DNA of 64,000 nucleotides from an uncultured Alphaproteobacteria bacterium (GCA_934277435.1 CAKQUE010000001.1:372001-436000); one strand, 5' to 3'. Positions 27,502 through 36,248 are shown, counted from the stretch's first letter. The notes: generated from the letters alone by a model not told the origin. Numbers and translations are program-made.

Positions 27502-27978
27502 TTATAAATCGTCATCATCTCCCATACTATCGTCCAATGAGTCATCGCCCAAATCGGCGTCATCGTCAAAGTCAATGTCTGCGGTGTCCGAATCGAGATT
27601 TAAGTCAGCGTCATCATCGCCGCCGTGAACTTGCATAGAATCACTTAAATCTTCGTCGCTAATCATATCGCTGGAGAATTGACCGTCCATATCTGCCAAT
27701 TCTTTTTCTGCCGCCAGAATTTCAACTTCTTCATCTTCCGGTTCTTCTACTTCAACATATTTTTGCTGACCCATAACCAAAGATTTTTGCAAGTCTTCAA
27801 TACTAACTTTATTTTCGGCGATTTCACGCAAAGCAACAACAGAGTTTTTATCATTGTCGCGGTCTACGCAAAGCGGAGAGCCTGCAGCAATATCTCTTGC
27901 GCGTTGTGCCGCAACCATTACCAAGTCATAGCGGTTAGGAATCTTATCAATACAATCTTCAACAGTAACTCTAGCCAT
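27502..27978 (-). CDS. rpoZ: RNA polymerase omega subunit with long acidic tail
   Basis: Residues 1-65 are a clear omega subunit (MARVTVEDCIDKIPNR, then LVMVAAQRARDI, then ALREIAENKVS), which assists assembly of the beta' subunit and may take part in the ppGpp response. The usual length is 70-130 residues; this one has 158, because residues about 75-158 are an almost purely acidic, serine-containing tail (for example DDDADLGDD). Acidic extensions occur in alphaproteobacterial omegas, but this is a long one. Upstream of rsh. Confidence 0.92.
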   Translation of the reverse strand: MARVTVEDCIDKIPNRYDLVMVAAQRARDIAAGSPLCVDRDNDKNSVVALREIAENKVSIEDLQKSLVMGQQKYVEVEEPEDEEVEILAAEKELADMDGQFSSDMISDEDLSDSMQVHGGDDDADLNLDSDTADIDFDDDADLGDDSLDDSMGDDDDL

Positions 27979-28063
27979 TTTACATACCTTATTATTTAAA
28001 AGTTTTTCTGTTTAGAGTTTATACAAACTATCTGCTGTAAATGCAAGGATTTTTTTAATAAAT

Positions 28064-29311
28064 TTACGGCATAACCAGCGGAGAGCCCAAAATATTGGCG
28101 TTGAAAGGCAAAAGCTTTTCTCTTAGTCGGTCTACTTCAGGTCTTATGGCAGCAATGTTTTCCGGCGTGCTGTCAAACATTTGTATGACCGCTTCAATAA
28201 AATATTTGTGGGTTTGTCTTTCTTGAGGAGTGTAATAAGAAAATTGATTTATCATTTTGTAGGCGTAGCCTTTTTTCAAAAGATTTAAGGTGGTGGTGTA
28301 GGCGTTGTTTTGACTGGCGGCGCGAAAAGCTTTTAGCGTTTTGTCGCAGGTGTAGGCCCAATCATCAAGCCCAAACGCCTGTGTGCCAATAACTTGTTGA
28401 AACTCGCTGCGGAGTCCTAGCCATTTTACTTTACGGGCAATGCTTTGGCACGGATTTACGGCGCTTTTTAAAAATGACACATTTTTATCAATACCGTTTT
28501 TTTCGTCCCAATAAGATATTAGTCCGCCGATGGCAATAAAATCTATTTCATGGCGGCCGCTGCGTTGAAAATTCTGTAATCCGTCCAGAGTATCAATAAA
28601 GGCGGAAACATCAGCGGTGGAGAGTGGAGTGTTTTGGTCTGCGTTATAATGGCGATAATTGTTCTTTTCTTTTTTTTGCGGAGCATTCAAAGCAAAATCT
28701 TGGGCAGGTACTTTTTCTGCCAATCGGTCTAAAAATGCTCTTTTGATGCGGACAGCCGGTATGTTTGGACGATGGCTTGATGGTTGCGGAAATTCTAGAG
28801 AGCCGGTATTTTCGCCAAAAATCTGCGGCATTAGATAGATATACAGTTCTGGTGAAACAAATTCTATGTTTGGTATTTGGGATAACTTGGAGGCTATGCG
28901 TTTAGGAAATTGGTGTTTTGTACCTTTTATCCCCGGTAAGTCCAAAATTTTTCCCGATAAGCCAGGAACTTTGTATAGCATTGGACCGATATACGGATAA
29001 AAAACCGGCGGAATACGTTTCAGTTCTTGTAATAATTTTTCTTCATCGGCACTGCTAATGCGTTTTTCGACGTTTCCAAAATATTGAATATTGGCGGAAA
29101 ATTCTTTATCAAAAACCGGAGGAATATTCCAGCTGAAATCATAATGCCAATCATAATCACTAACGCTTTTTCTATATTCTTTTTCTAGTTGCAGCTTGTT
29201 GGGAATATTTTCATCTGCCGGAACATCATAGATATGTGCAAATTCTTTGAGCTGGGCGAGGCAAGGCACATTTATCAGCATTAGGGCGATTATAAAAAAA
29301 ACAAAGCGCAT
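28064..29311 (-). CDS. Exported protein of unknown function
   Basis: A 415-residue protein with a signal peptide (RFVFFIIALMLINVPCLA, cleavage near residue 19). The mature part has proline-rich segments (IPPVFYPYIGPMLYKVPGL, cited as PPVFYPYIGPML) and no recognised domain; it is probably periplasmic. It is divergent from gcrA. I cannot name a family. Confidence 0.75.
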   Translation of the reverse strand: MRFVFFIIALMLINVPCLAQLKEFAHIYDVPADENIPNKLQLEKEYRKSVSDYDWHYDFSWNIPPVFDKEFSANIQYFGNVEKRISSADEEKLLQELKRIPPVFYPYIGPMLYKVPGLSGKILDLPGIKGTKHQFPKRIASKLSQIPNIEFVSPELYIYLMPQIFGENTGSLEFPQPSSHRPNIPAVRIKRAFLDRLAEKVPAQDFALNAPQKKEKNNYRHYNADQNTPLSTADVSAFIDTLDGLQNFQRSGRHEIDFIAIGGLISYWDEKNGIDKNVSFLKSAVNPCQSIARKVKWLGLRSEFQQVIGTQAFGLDDWAYTCDKTLKAFRAASQNNAYTTTLNLLKKGYAYKMINQFSYYTPQERQTHKYFIEAVIQMFDSTPENIAAIRPEVDRLREKLLPFNANILGSPLVMP

Positions 29312-29445
29312 CTAAAATTCTCCTAGTGTCGTCAGTCTAATTGACATTTATTAAAAAAAAGTGATGAAGGTCCACTTTTTTATGGACATAAAATAAATAA
29401 TTTTGTAAACCTTGGAAAGATAATAAAAAAATAAAGGAGTTTGAA

Positions 29446-29901
29446 ATGGCTTGGACTGACGAAATGGTTGATAAACTTCGCCAAATGTGGACTGAAGGTA
29501 AGACTGCAACTGAAATTGCCAAAGAATTGGGTGTTACAAAAAATTCTATTGTGGGAAAAGTACACCGTTTGTGTTTGACTGCCAGACCTTCGCCAATTAA
29601 ATCCAAAGATGAAGAACCGGTTGAAAAAGTAGAAGTTGAAAAAGAAATTCCGGAAGAAGTTGAAGAAAACGTAGAAGTGGTTGCAGAACCGGTAGAATCT
29701 GTAAAACCGGAAAAGACCGAAAAAAAACATAAAAGCAACTGTCATGTAAAGTTGGTTGAACTTGATAGCCACACTTGCCGTTGGCCGCTGGGCGATCCGC
29801 GTGACGAAGATTTTTGCTTTTGTGGCAAAAAAGTCCGTATGGGGCAAACCTATTGCGAAGAGCATGCCAACATGGCGTATGTTAAAGCCACAAAAAAATA
29901 A
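29446..29901 (+). CDS. gcrA: Cell-cycle regulator GcrA
   Basis: Alphaproteobacterial transcription cofactor that binds sigma-70 and methylated GANTC promoters to drive cell-cycle genes. The 151-residue protein has the diagnostic N-terminal helix-turn-helix (AWTDEMVDKLRQMW, then ATEIAKELGVTKNSIVGK in pieces) and a C-terminal sigma-interacting part with CRWPLGDP, FCFCGKK and YCEEH. The middle is an acidic, valine-rich linker, shorter than in Caulobacter (173 residues). Its presence implies a CcrM methylase elsewhere in the genome. AAAGGAG ribosome site; a hairpin terminator follows. Confidence 0.95.
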   Translation: MAWTDEMVDKLRQMWTEGKTATEIAKELGVTKNSIVGKVHRLCLTARPSPIKSKDEEPVEKVEVEKEIPEEVEENVEVVAEPVESVKPEKTEKKHKSNCHVKLVELDSHTCRWPLGDPRDEDFCFCGKKVRMGQTYCEEHANMAYVKATKK

Positions 29902-29916
29902 TTTGTAAAAAAAATT

Positions 29917-29948
29917 AAGGAGGTTGGTTTTCAGCCTCTTTTTTTTAT
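29917..29948 (+). terminator. Terminator of gcrA
   Basis: AGGAGGTTG pairs with CAGCCTCTT around GTTTT and runs into Ts. Confidence 0.8.
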
Positions 29949-29997
29949 AAAATCAAAGCATATATTTCTCAAAAATTAAAAATAGAGGAAATATGCT

Positions 29998-31140
29998 ATG
30001 AAAAAAATTTTTGTTGGGACTTTGGGACTGCTATTGTTGAGCCAAACAGCTAACGCGATGCAGCCTTCTTTGGGTGAAGATTATTTATCTTTCAAAAATT
30101 GGCTGAACAAGGAATATAATCTTGATTACAGTTTAACTTATTCCGTTTTGGGGCAGCGTACTTCTCCAAGCGGCCGTAACAATGCCGTGCAATCTTATCT
30201 GTATCCGTCAATAACATGGACAACGTTTGAAAATGAATACGGCACAGGGGTTTTGAATTTTGCGTATAATAGTATTTATTACGGTGGACATTCGGCGGAA
30301 GATATTCAAAACCGCAGCGGATTGGTGTCACCGATAAATGATTTTAATGCCTATGAGCAAAGTTTTGCTGGACTTTATTATACCTATCAATTTCCAAAAC
30401 AATATAATTGGCTGACTTTGGGTGCAGGTCAATATAATTTGTTTATGTTTGATGGTACGGACTATGACGGCAATCAGCAAGTAAATTTTTTGAATTTTTC
30501 TTTATCGCAAAACGGCAGCGCCACTTATTCTTCCGCCGGATTAGGCGCCTATTTGCAAGCGACGCCAGATGATTGGTCGTTTACGGCCGGTTTTCAAGAC
30601 GCCACCAATATAGAAGCGCCAAGTATTCGGGTTAATCGCCTAAAGAAAAAGCATTTCACTACGTTTGGGCAAATTGGCTATAATCCGACAATTAAAGGTT
30701 TGGGGGCAGGGCAGTATTCGATTATGCTCTATAATCAACCGGCGGTGAAAGAACAGCCGCAAACGACAAACGGGTGGTCAATCAATATTCAGCAAAGTTT
30801 AAACGAAAAATTGGCCGTGTTTGCACGTCTTAACGGAGTTAGCGGACATGTTATTACAACAAATCAGACTTATGCAGCTGGTATAGTGTATAATAATCCG
30901 TTGGAGCGCAATGAACTAGACCAAATCGGTTTGGCTTATGCTTATAATAAAATTGATGAAAAAGCCGTTGGTTCCAAAACATATCATAAAGCCGAACAAA
31001 TTGTGGAAGCCTATTGGGCTTGGGGAATTTCTAAATGGGCGACAATAACGCCGGACTTCCAATTTTATATTAATCCGGCGCTTAATAAAAAGTCAGATTA
31101 TGGCAGTGTGAGCTCGCTGCGATTGACAGTGTTTTTCTAG
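29998..31140 (+). CDS. OprB-like outer-membrane porin
   Basis: A 380-residue outer-membrane barrel. It has a signal peptide (cleavage near ANA/MQ, residue 20), alternating aromatic beta segments throughout and a terminal Phe-Phe, the usual outer-membrane insertion signal. The pattern is that of carbohydrate-selective OprB porins (GAGQYNLFMFDG, YSSAGLGAYLQATP), though divergent. Single-gene unit with its own terminator. Substrate unknown. Confidence 0.82.
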   Translation: MKKIFVGTLGLLLLSQTANAMQPSLGEDYLSFKNWLNKEYNLDYSLTYSVLGQRTSPSGRNNAVQSYLYPSITWTTFENEYGTGVLNFAYNSIYYGGHSAEDIQNRSGLVSPINDFNAYEQSFAGLYYTYQFPKQYNWLTLGAGQYNLFMFDGTDYDGNQQVNFLNFSLSQNGSATYSSAGLGAYLQATPDDWSFTAGFQDATNIEAPSIRVNRLKKKHFTTFGQIGYNPTIKGLGAGQYSIMLYNQPAVKEQPQTTNGWSINIQQSLNEKLAVFARLNGVSGHVITTNQTYAAGIVYNNPLERNELDQIGLAYAYNKIDEKAVGSKTYHKAEQIVEAYWAWGISKWATITPDFQFYINPALNKKSDYGSVSSLRLTVFF

Positions 31141-31159
31141 TTGAAATCTTTATAAATAA

Positions 31160-31189
31160 AAATACCGGCTGTTAATTAGTCGGTATTTT
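31160..31189 (+). terminator. Terminator after the porin gene
   Basis: AATACCG and CGGTATT pair around a loop and lead into a T-rich run. Confidence 0.7.
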
Positions 31190-31266
31190 CATTTTTTTGC
31201 TTTACTTTAGGTAAAAAATAGAGGATTACTAGACCTACAATATTTTTTTGTAATTTTGAGGTGGAT

Positions 31267-31797
31267 ATGTTAAAATTTAGACACATGTTATTTGTGTTAG
31301 CCTTGGCCGGCTGTACTTCTTCAGAAGTAAAAATGATGCCAGGGATTGTACCGAACACGGCAAAAGAAAAACAAGTGGTGAAAGTTATGCCTAATAATAT
31401 TATCGGTGAAGTTGAACCAATTTATTTACTGCCGATGAAATCTCCGTTTATGTCACGTATTGATACCGGAGCAACTACATCTTCTTTAGATGCCGAAGAT
31501 ATTAAGCCGTTTGAACGTGACGGTCGTAGATGGGTTTCATTTACGGTGGTAAATCGTGCAACTCAAGAAAAATATACTTTTGAAAAGCCTTTGATTAAAA
31601 ATGCAAAAATCAAACGAATCGGCGAAAGAGAAAAACGTCCGATGGTAGAAATGGAAGTGCGTATGGGCAAAGACGTTTTCAGAGCAAACTTTACAATTGC
31701 CGAGCGTGAAAAGTTTGAATATCAGACTTTGGTGGGGCGAAATGTGCTTTATGGTCGTGCCATTGTTGATGTGACATTATCAAACACCCTGAAATAG
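31267..31797 (+). CDS. Retropepsin-like lipoprotein (RimB/DUF785 family)
   Basis: A 176-residue lipoprotein. It has lipobox LALAGC at residues 11-16 and the aspartic-protease-like motif RIDTGATTSSL about residue 62, typical of the retropepsin-like proteins often mis-named ATP-dependent zinc proteases. Only one Asp-Thr-Gly is present, so a dimer would be needed for catalysis. I chose the ATG at 31267 with GAGG upstream; a GTG two codons earlier is possible. It heads a cassette with a transglutaminase-like/7TM protein and an ATP-grasp ligase. Confidence 0.88.
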   Translation: MLKFRHMLFVLALAGCTSSEVKMMPGIVPNTAKEKQVVKVMPNNIIGEVEPIYLLPMKSPFMSRIDTGATTSSLDAEDIKPFERDGRRWVSFTVVNRATQEKYTFEKPLIKNAKIKRIGEREKRPMVEMEVRMGKDVFRANFTIAEREKFEYQTLVGRNVLYGRAIVDVTLSNTLK

Positions 31798-31804
31798 GGC
31801 AAAA

Positions 31805-31828
31805 GGCAGAAATTTCTGCCGATTTTTG
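31805..31828 (+). terminator. Weak hairpin between the retropepsin and 7TM genes
   Basis: GGCAGAAATTTCTGCC is a perfect palindrome followed by T-rich sequence. With the next gene starting 17 bases on, it may attenuate rather than end transcription. Confidence 0.5.
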
Positions 31829-31844
31829 TTTAAGGATTTGAACT

Positions 31845-33380
31845 ATGCTTAGAAAAATTATTTCTGTTCGCGGAATTTTGACCTTGCTGTTGTTATTGTC
31901 GGTTGTAGCTGCCGCAGCGGCTACATATTATAAGATTGTTTATTGGGGATTCAGTTTCCGTCCGCAGGAACGTACAGATGTGTGGACGGTAGATGCTCAT
32001 GTTTCATTTAAGCCGACAGGTGACCCGATAGAAGTTTCGCTTTCTACACCGCGAATCAGCAAAGAATATAAAATTTTGAGCGCCGATGTGGTGGCTCCGG
32101 GGTATGAAGTTAATACCGATGAAAAAAATCATCGTGTGATAATGAAGTCTGCCGCTCGTGTTGTAAAGCAAGATGTTTATTACCGTATTATGATTTATGA
32201 TAATGAAGATACCAGTGGTAAGGAAGTCAGCGATAGACCTGCTGATGTAAAAATTCGCTATGATGATGAACAGCAAGAAGAAATGGTGAAAGCCATTTGG
32301 ACTTTGGCCGAGGCTAAAGATGGCGAAACCAAGGCTCAGCGTTTAATTTCCGTTTTGAATGAGCAGCCGTTGGCGCCTGAGGTAGATTCATTTTTACCGG
32401 TACAGAAAAATCCGCAGATTATGGCGGAAAAAATTATTTTTTTATTGAATGCTAAAAAAATTCCGGCTCGTGTGGTGCGCGGAGTTAAACTTAGTGAAAA
32501 TAAAAGAGCCACCGGCGCCGATTTAATGGTTGAAGCCTATGAAGGTTCTAAATGGAAAATCTATGATATTAATACCGGAAAATCAGGCTTGCCGAAAAGC
32601 TTTGTGATTTTTCAACGCGGTGGAAATTCTCTTTTAGACGTTGCCGGCGGCTATGATTCCAAAGTTAAGTTTTCGGTTATAAAATCGGTTGTTTCTTCAT
32701 TTAAAATGGCTGGCAGCCGCGCTAAATATGAAAACAGCCGCTGGTTTGACTTTACGATTTATAATTTACCGTCTTTGGAACAGAACACTTTGAAGTGGTT
32801 GATGATTTTTCCTTTGGGGATTTTATTGATTGTGCTGATGCGTAACGTTATTGGTATTCAAACTATGGGTACGTTTACGCCAATGTTGATTTCTATGTCT
32901 TTGGTTAAAACCGGATTTCTCCCAGGGTTGGTGTGTTTTGGGCTGATTATCGGAATCGGTTTGTTAATCCGCACCATGCTGACACGCTTGAATTTGTTGC
33001 TGGTACCAAGAATTTCATCGGTGGTTATCTGCGTGATTTTAATTATGCAGATGCTGACGATTATGGGTTACCAATATAACTTCAGCATTGCTTCTTCAGC
33101 CGTGTTTTTCCCGATTATTATTACGGCGTGGATTATTGAACGCGCGTCTATCACTTGGGAAGAAGAAGGCGTTAAAAACGCAGTTCGTCAGATAGTAAAC
33201 AGTTTGTTTGTGGCGATTGTAACATATGGTGTTATTAGCAACGAATATATCCGCCATATTATGTTTGCTTTCAACGAGTGGAATTTGGTGATTTTGTTTG
33301 TGGTAATGCTTTTGGGTACATATACTGGTTATCGTTTAACGGAACTGAAAAGATTCGCGCCGGTAGCAAGGGGGAAATAA
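31845..33380 (+). CDS. Inactive-transglutaminase / seven-transmembrane protein
   Basis: A 511-residue inner-membrane protein. An N-terminal membrane helix (residues 11-30) is followed by a periplasmic region of about 270 residues related to transglutaminase-like domains that lack the catalytic triad, then about seven hydrophobic helices (residues about 315-505, for example WLMIFPLGILLIVLMRNV, cited as MIFPLGILLIVLM). Middle gene of the cassette, one base from the ATP-grasp gene. Members of the family are always seen with these two partners; their joint role is not fully settled. Confidence 0.88.
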   Translation: MLRKIISVRGILTLLLLLSVVAAAAATYYKIVYWGFSFRPQERTDVWTVDAHVSFKPTGDPIEVSLSTPRISKEYKILSADVVAPGYEVNTDEKNHRVIMKSAARVVKQDVYYRIMIYDNEDTSGKEVSDRPADVKIRYDDEQQEEMVKAIWTLAEAKDGETKAQRLISVLNEQPLAPEVDSFLPVQKNPQIMAEKIIFLLNAKKIPARVVRGVKLSENKRATGADLMVEAYEGSKWKIYDINTGKSGLPKSFVIFQRGGNSLLDVAGGYDSKVKFSVIKSVVSSFKMAGSRAKYENSRWFDFTIYNLPSLEQNTLKWLMIFPLGILLIVLMRNVIGIQTMGTFTPMLISMSLVKTGFLPGLVCFGLIIGIGLLIRTMLTRLNLLLVPRISSVVICVILIMQMLTIMGYQYNFSIASSAVFFPIIITAWIIERASITWEEEGVKNAVRQIVNSLFVAIVTYGVISNEYIRHIMFAFNEWNLVILFVVMLLGTYTGYRLTELKRFAPVARGK

Positions 33381-33381
33381 G

Positions 33382-34332
33382 ATGTTTGATTTTCTCAAAG
33401 GTTTTGTATCGCCACAAAAATTGCGTCAAGCGGGCGTGTTGGGTATGAACGCACGCAACTATAATATTATTGCCAAATTTAACAAGCGTTCGCTTTATCC
33501 GCTGGTTGATGACAAGGTGCAGACTAAAAAGCTGGCAAACAGCATTGATATTAATACTCCGCATATGATTGGTATTGTAGAACACCAATATGAAGTTAAA
33601 GACCTGCTGCAGCTGATTGAGGGACAGAGCGAGTTTGTGATAAAACCGGCTCATGGCAGTGAGGGTAAAGGTGTGCTGGTGGTGGCGCATTATGAAAACG
33701 GTATATTTACCACGCCGTCTGGAAAAGTATTGACCTTTAAAGAAGTGTATCAGCATGTTTCAAATATTTTGAGCGGATTATATAGCTTGGGCGGACAATA
33801 TGACGTGGCGCTGATTGAAGAACTGGTGCATTTTACCGATGTATTTAAAAACTTTAGTTACCAAGGGATTCCTGACGTACGCCTGATTGTTTATAAAGGC
33901 TATCCGGCTTTGGCAATGACCAGACTGGCAACCAAAGAATCTGCCGGCCGTGCTAATTTGCACCAAGGAGCTGTCGGAGTCGGTTTGTCTATCAAAACCG
34001 GCAAAGCTGTGCAAGCCGTTAGCCACAATCTGCCGATTGCTTTACATCCCGATACCGGCGCCGATTTAATGCAGCTGCAAGTACCGCTATGGAAAGAACA
34101 TCTGTTGATTGGAGCACAGGCGTATGAAATGACCGGACTTGGTTACTTGGGGGCGGATATCGTTTTAGACCGCGACCGCGGACCGATGATGCTGGAATTA
34201 AACGCGCGTCCGGGGCTTTCTGTCCAGATTGCTAACGGTATTGGACTGCAGCCGATTTTGCAAAAAATAGAAGAAACTTATCCAAAAGATTTGACGCCGC
34301 AAGAAAGAGTTGAGTTTGTCTTGAATAATTAA
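33382..34332 (+). CDS. Alpha-L-glutamate-ligase-like ATP-grasp protein (RimK-related)
   Basis: A 316-residue ATP-grasp enzyme. The start FDFLKGFVSPQKLRQAGVLGMNARN, cited as LGMNARN near 20, is typical of the RimK-related ligase family; the ATP-binding parts are visible (FVIKPAHGSEGKGVLV, cited as KPAHGSEGKGV; then EELV near 139 and MMLELNARPGLSVQIAN, cited as LELNARPGL, with metal-binding Glu and Asn). It should form a peptide bond onto a protein or peptide acceptor. Start codon follows the previous stop by one base, so it is in the same operon. Confidence 0.9.
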   Translation: MFDFLKGFVSPQKLRQAGVLGMNARNYNIIAKFNKRSLYPLVDDKVQTKKLANSIDINTPHMIGIVEHQYEVKDLLQLIEGQSEFVIKPAHGSEGKGVLVVAHYENGIFTTPSGKVLTFKEVYQHVSNILSGLYSLGGQYDVALIEELVHFTDVFKNFSYQGIPDVRLIVYKGYPALAMTRLATKESAGRANLHQGAVGVGLSIKTGKAVQAVSHNLPIALHPDTGADLMQLQVPLWKEHLLIGAQAYEMTGLGYLGADIVLDRDRGPMMLELNARPGLSVQIANGIGLQPILQKIEETYPKDLTPQERVEFVLNN

Positions 34333-34377
34333 AGACGACTTCCTAAATAGGATATTAGAAATGAAAGGAAGTAAAAA

Positions 34378-34983
34378 ATGACTGATTTATTAGGTAAATC
34401 TGATACAAAACATATTGAAAAACCAAACACCAAGCATTTGGAAAATAAAGAAACAAAAAAGCTGGGAATGAGCGATACTCGTGCAAAGAAAATTAAACAT
34501 TCTTACAATGTTAAAGATGCAGAAAACGCGTTGCTTTTGAAAACTAAAAACGGGGACATCGTTATTGAAATGTTTCCAAATGACGCTCCAAACCATGTTG
34601 CTCGTATAAAAGAACTTGTGCGTGACGGTTTTTATAACGGCTTAAAATTTCACCGTGTAATAGATGGTTTTATGGCGCAAACCGGAGATCCGCGCGGTAA
34701 TGGTACCGGTGGCAGCGGTAAAAAGCTGAAAGCCGAGTTTAACCGCAATCGTCATACTCGCGGCACGGTTTCTATGGCGCGGGCGATGGATCCGGACTCT
34801 GCTGATAGCCAATTCTTTATCTGTTTTGCTGATTGTCCATGGCTTGATGGCCAATACACCATCTGGGGACAGGTGACTTCCGGTATGGAATATGTTGACC
34901 AAATTAAGCGAGGTTCCGGTTCAAACGGAATGGTTGCCGAACCGGATGTGATTGTGTCTATGTCTGTCATCGCAGATATATAG
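34378..34983 (+). CDS. Cyclophilin-type peptidyl-prolyl isomerase with a repeat-like N-terminal extension
   Basis: Residues 50-200 are a standard bacterial cyclophilin: FHRVIDGFMAQTGDP with the catalytic Arg, then DSQFFICF and YTIWGQV. The first 45 residues are extra: related charged units (DTKHIEKPN, NTKHLENKE, ETKKLGMSD) form a tail of unknown use. No signal peptide, so probably cytosolic. An AAAGGAAG site precedes the ATG. A GTGTAC-family repeat begins a few bases after its stop codon. Confidence 0.92.
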   Translation: MTDLLGKSDTKHIEKPNTKHLENKETKKLGMSDTRAKKIKHSYNVKDAENALLLKTKNGDIVIEMFPNDAPNHVARIKELVRDGFYNGLKFHRVIDGFMAQTGDPRGNGTGGSGKKLKAEFNRNRHTRGTVSMARAMDPDSADSQFFICFADCPWLDGQYTIWGQVTSGMEYVDQIKRGSGSNGMVAEPDVIVSMSVIADI

Positions 34984-35404
34984 GGGAACTCGTCTAATGG
35001 TCTACTACTTTTAACTTTTTGTGCTTGTGTACCTCATTGTACACGGCGCAAAAAAGTTAATGCGTATTAGCCTCATTATCCAAGTCCCTGCGAGTTTGTG
35101 CCGGTTGCAGCAATAAGCAGCCGGTTTTTCTTATGTACTAGTTTGTACACTGCGCAAAAATCTTACTTCGCATTGAGCTCATTATCCGAGTTTCTTAAGA
35201 GCAAGAGCAATGCGAATAACGGCACATCTAAAGGCAATTTACGTTCGTTCAGAAAATTCATGTACTTCTATGTACACTAGGATTTTCTTCAGAACTAGAG
35301 TTGCCTTTATCTGTACCATTATTCGCATTGCTTTATATGATTGTCACTGTTTTGTTTTTAGTTTGTGCCGATTGCAATAAAAATCTTAAAGAATGTTTTT
35401 TGTA
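34984..35404. repeat. Structured intergenic repeat locus A (GTGTAC family)
   Basis: This noncoding stretch starts with GGAACTCGTCTA right after the cyclophilin stop. It has palindromes of the form (G/A)TGTAC-N6-GTACAC at 35027-35044, 35133-35150 and 35260-35277. Bases 35042-35144 match 46308-46410 of locus B at well over 90 percent. Inside each unit a CCGGTTGC/GCAGCCGG hairpin runs into Ts. No open frame is supported; I see no gene here. Confidence 0.88.
35206..35336. repeat. Long imperfect inverted repeat
   Basis: About 55-base arms (starting AGAGCAATGCGAATAA on the left, with its complement TTATTCGCATTGCTTT on the right) pair at roughly 75 percent, with the third GTAC palindrome as the loop. 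It could fold as a long RNA hairpin or cruciform. Confidence 0.75.
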
Positions 35405-35412
35405 CAAAATTC

Positions 35413-35440
35413 TTGATATTTGGCAAAAACGTTATATAAT
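35413..35440 (+). promoter_or_regulatory. Promoter of the 35483 gene
   Basis: TTGATA, 16-base spacer, TATAAT. Transcription would begin about 36 bases before the ATG. Confidence 0.65.
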
Positions 35441-35482
35441 CACTACATCATTTATATTATTCATTTTTTAAATTATTATTTT

Positions 35483-36199
35483 ATGGAACATGTTAATCAT
35501 TTTGCCGAGACTAATGCCGATGACAAATTAAAATCTATGATTTTTGATTGTATATCTGGTACATCGCTTGGAGTTTATGATGCCGAAAAGGTTATTTTAC
35601 AGCTGCCGATTTGTGCCAGAGCTCCGCTTTTGGCCTTGTATTTTATGAGAATACGAGGAATTGAGAAGGATTGTACAGATAAACATCTTCGTTTTGTGCT
35701 GCTGTTGTCTTTGTTTCAGGTCGCCGTGCGGATTTTTGAACGCCATGTGCTTTACGGTACTTCAAATCGCTTTATTGGAACTGACCGTTTTGATAACAAA
35801 AATGTGAAACAGCTTATTACAAATTTGGGAATAAGACAGCAAACCAACACTTTTGAGCTGGATTCGGTTATTGACAACAATCCTTATTACAAAGAGGTTT
35901 TGTATGAAGTGAAGCATAATAATGCTCTCCTCAACTGCAATGTAAAAGCGACAATATCTGATTATTTTGTAAAGAAAGTTATGCAATTTGTTGCTTTGTA
36001 TGCTCAGGATGTGCGAACTTTTTATTCTATGGATGTGCAAACTTTTTATGTGCGTACTAATCCATTGGTTTGCGATGAACAATTGTATAAACAATCTTGG
36101 ATAAAATTCAAGCTACTGACTGTTAAAAGCTTGTTTTTCGTGAATGATTTGAGTGAAGAAGAGTTTGCTGAATTTTTTGAAAATTACAGCTTGCGTTAA
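35483..36199 (+). CDS. Orphan cytosolic protein, unknown function
   Basis: A 238-residue protein starting MEHVNHFAETNADD. The frame is open 21 codons further upstream, but those codons overlap the promoter, so the ATG at 35483 is preferred. It lacks a Shine-Dalgarno sequence; the leader ends ATTATTTTATGG. Mostly helical, with cysteine at residues near 14, 39 and 55, no signal peptide and no membrane segment. I recognise no family. A terminator follows immediately. Confidence 0.7.
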   Translation: MEHVNHFAETNADDKLKSMIFDCISGTSLGVYDAEKVILQLPICARAPLLALYFMRIRGIEKDCTDKHLRFVLLLSLFQVAVRIFERHVLYGTSNRFIGTDRFDNKNVKQLITNLGIRQQTNTFELDSVIDNNPYYKEVLYEVKHNNALLNCNVKATISDYFVKKVMQFVALYAQDVRTFYSMDVQTFYVRTNPLVCDEQLYKQSWIKFKLLTVKSLFFVNDLSEEEFAEFFENYSLR

Positions 36200-36203
36200 A
36201 AAT

Positions 36204-36248
36204 AAATCCCTTGTTTCTAAAATATAGAAACTGGGGATTTAATTTTTT
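36204..36248 (+). terminator. Terminator of the 35483 gene
   Basis: AAATCCC-TTGTTTCTA pairs with TAGAAACTGGGGATTT and runs into Ts. Confidence 0.8.

Noticed and set aside
35098..35280. A 60-residue frame in repeat locus A
   Set aside because: It overlaps the palindromes and hairpins, has no ribosome site, and its codons follow the repeat.
34984..35404. Considered as integron attC sites
   Set aside because: The long hairpin and stop-proximal placement are suggestive, but the RYYYAAC/GTTRRRY boxes and an integrase gene are missing.
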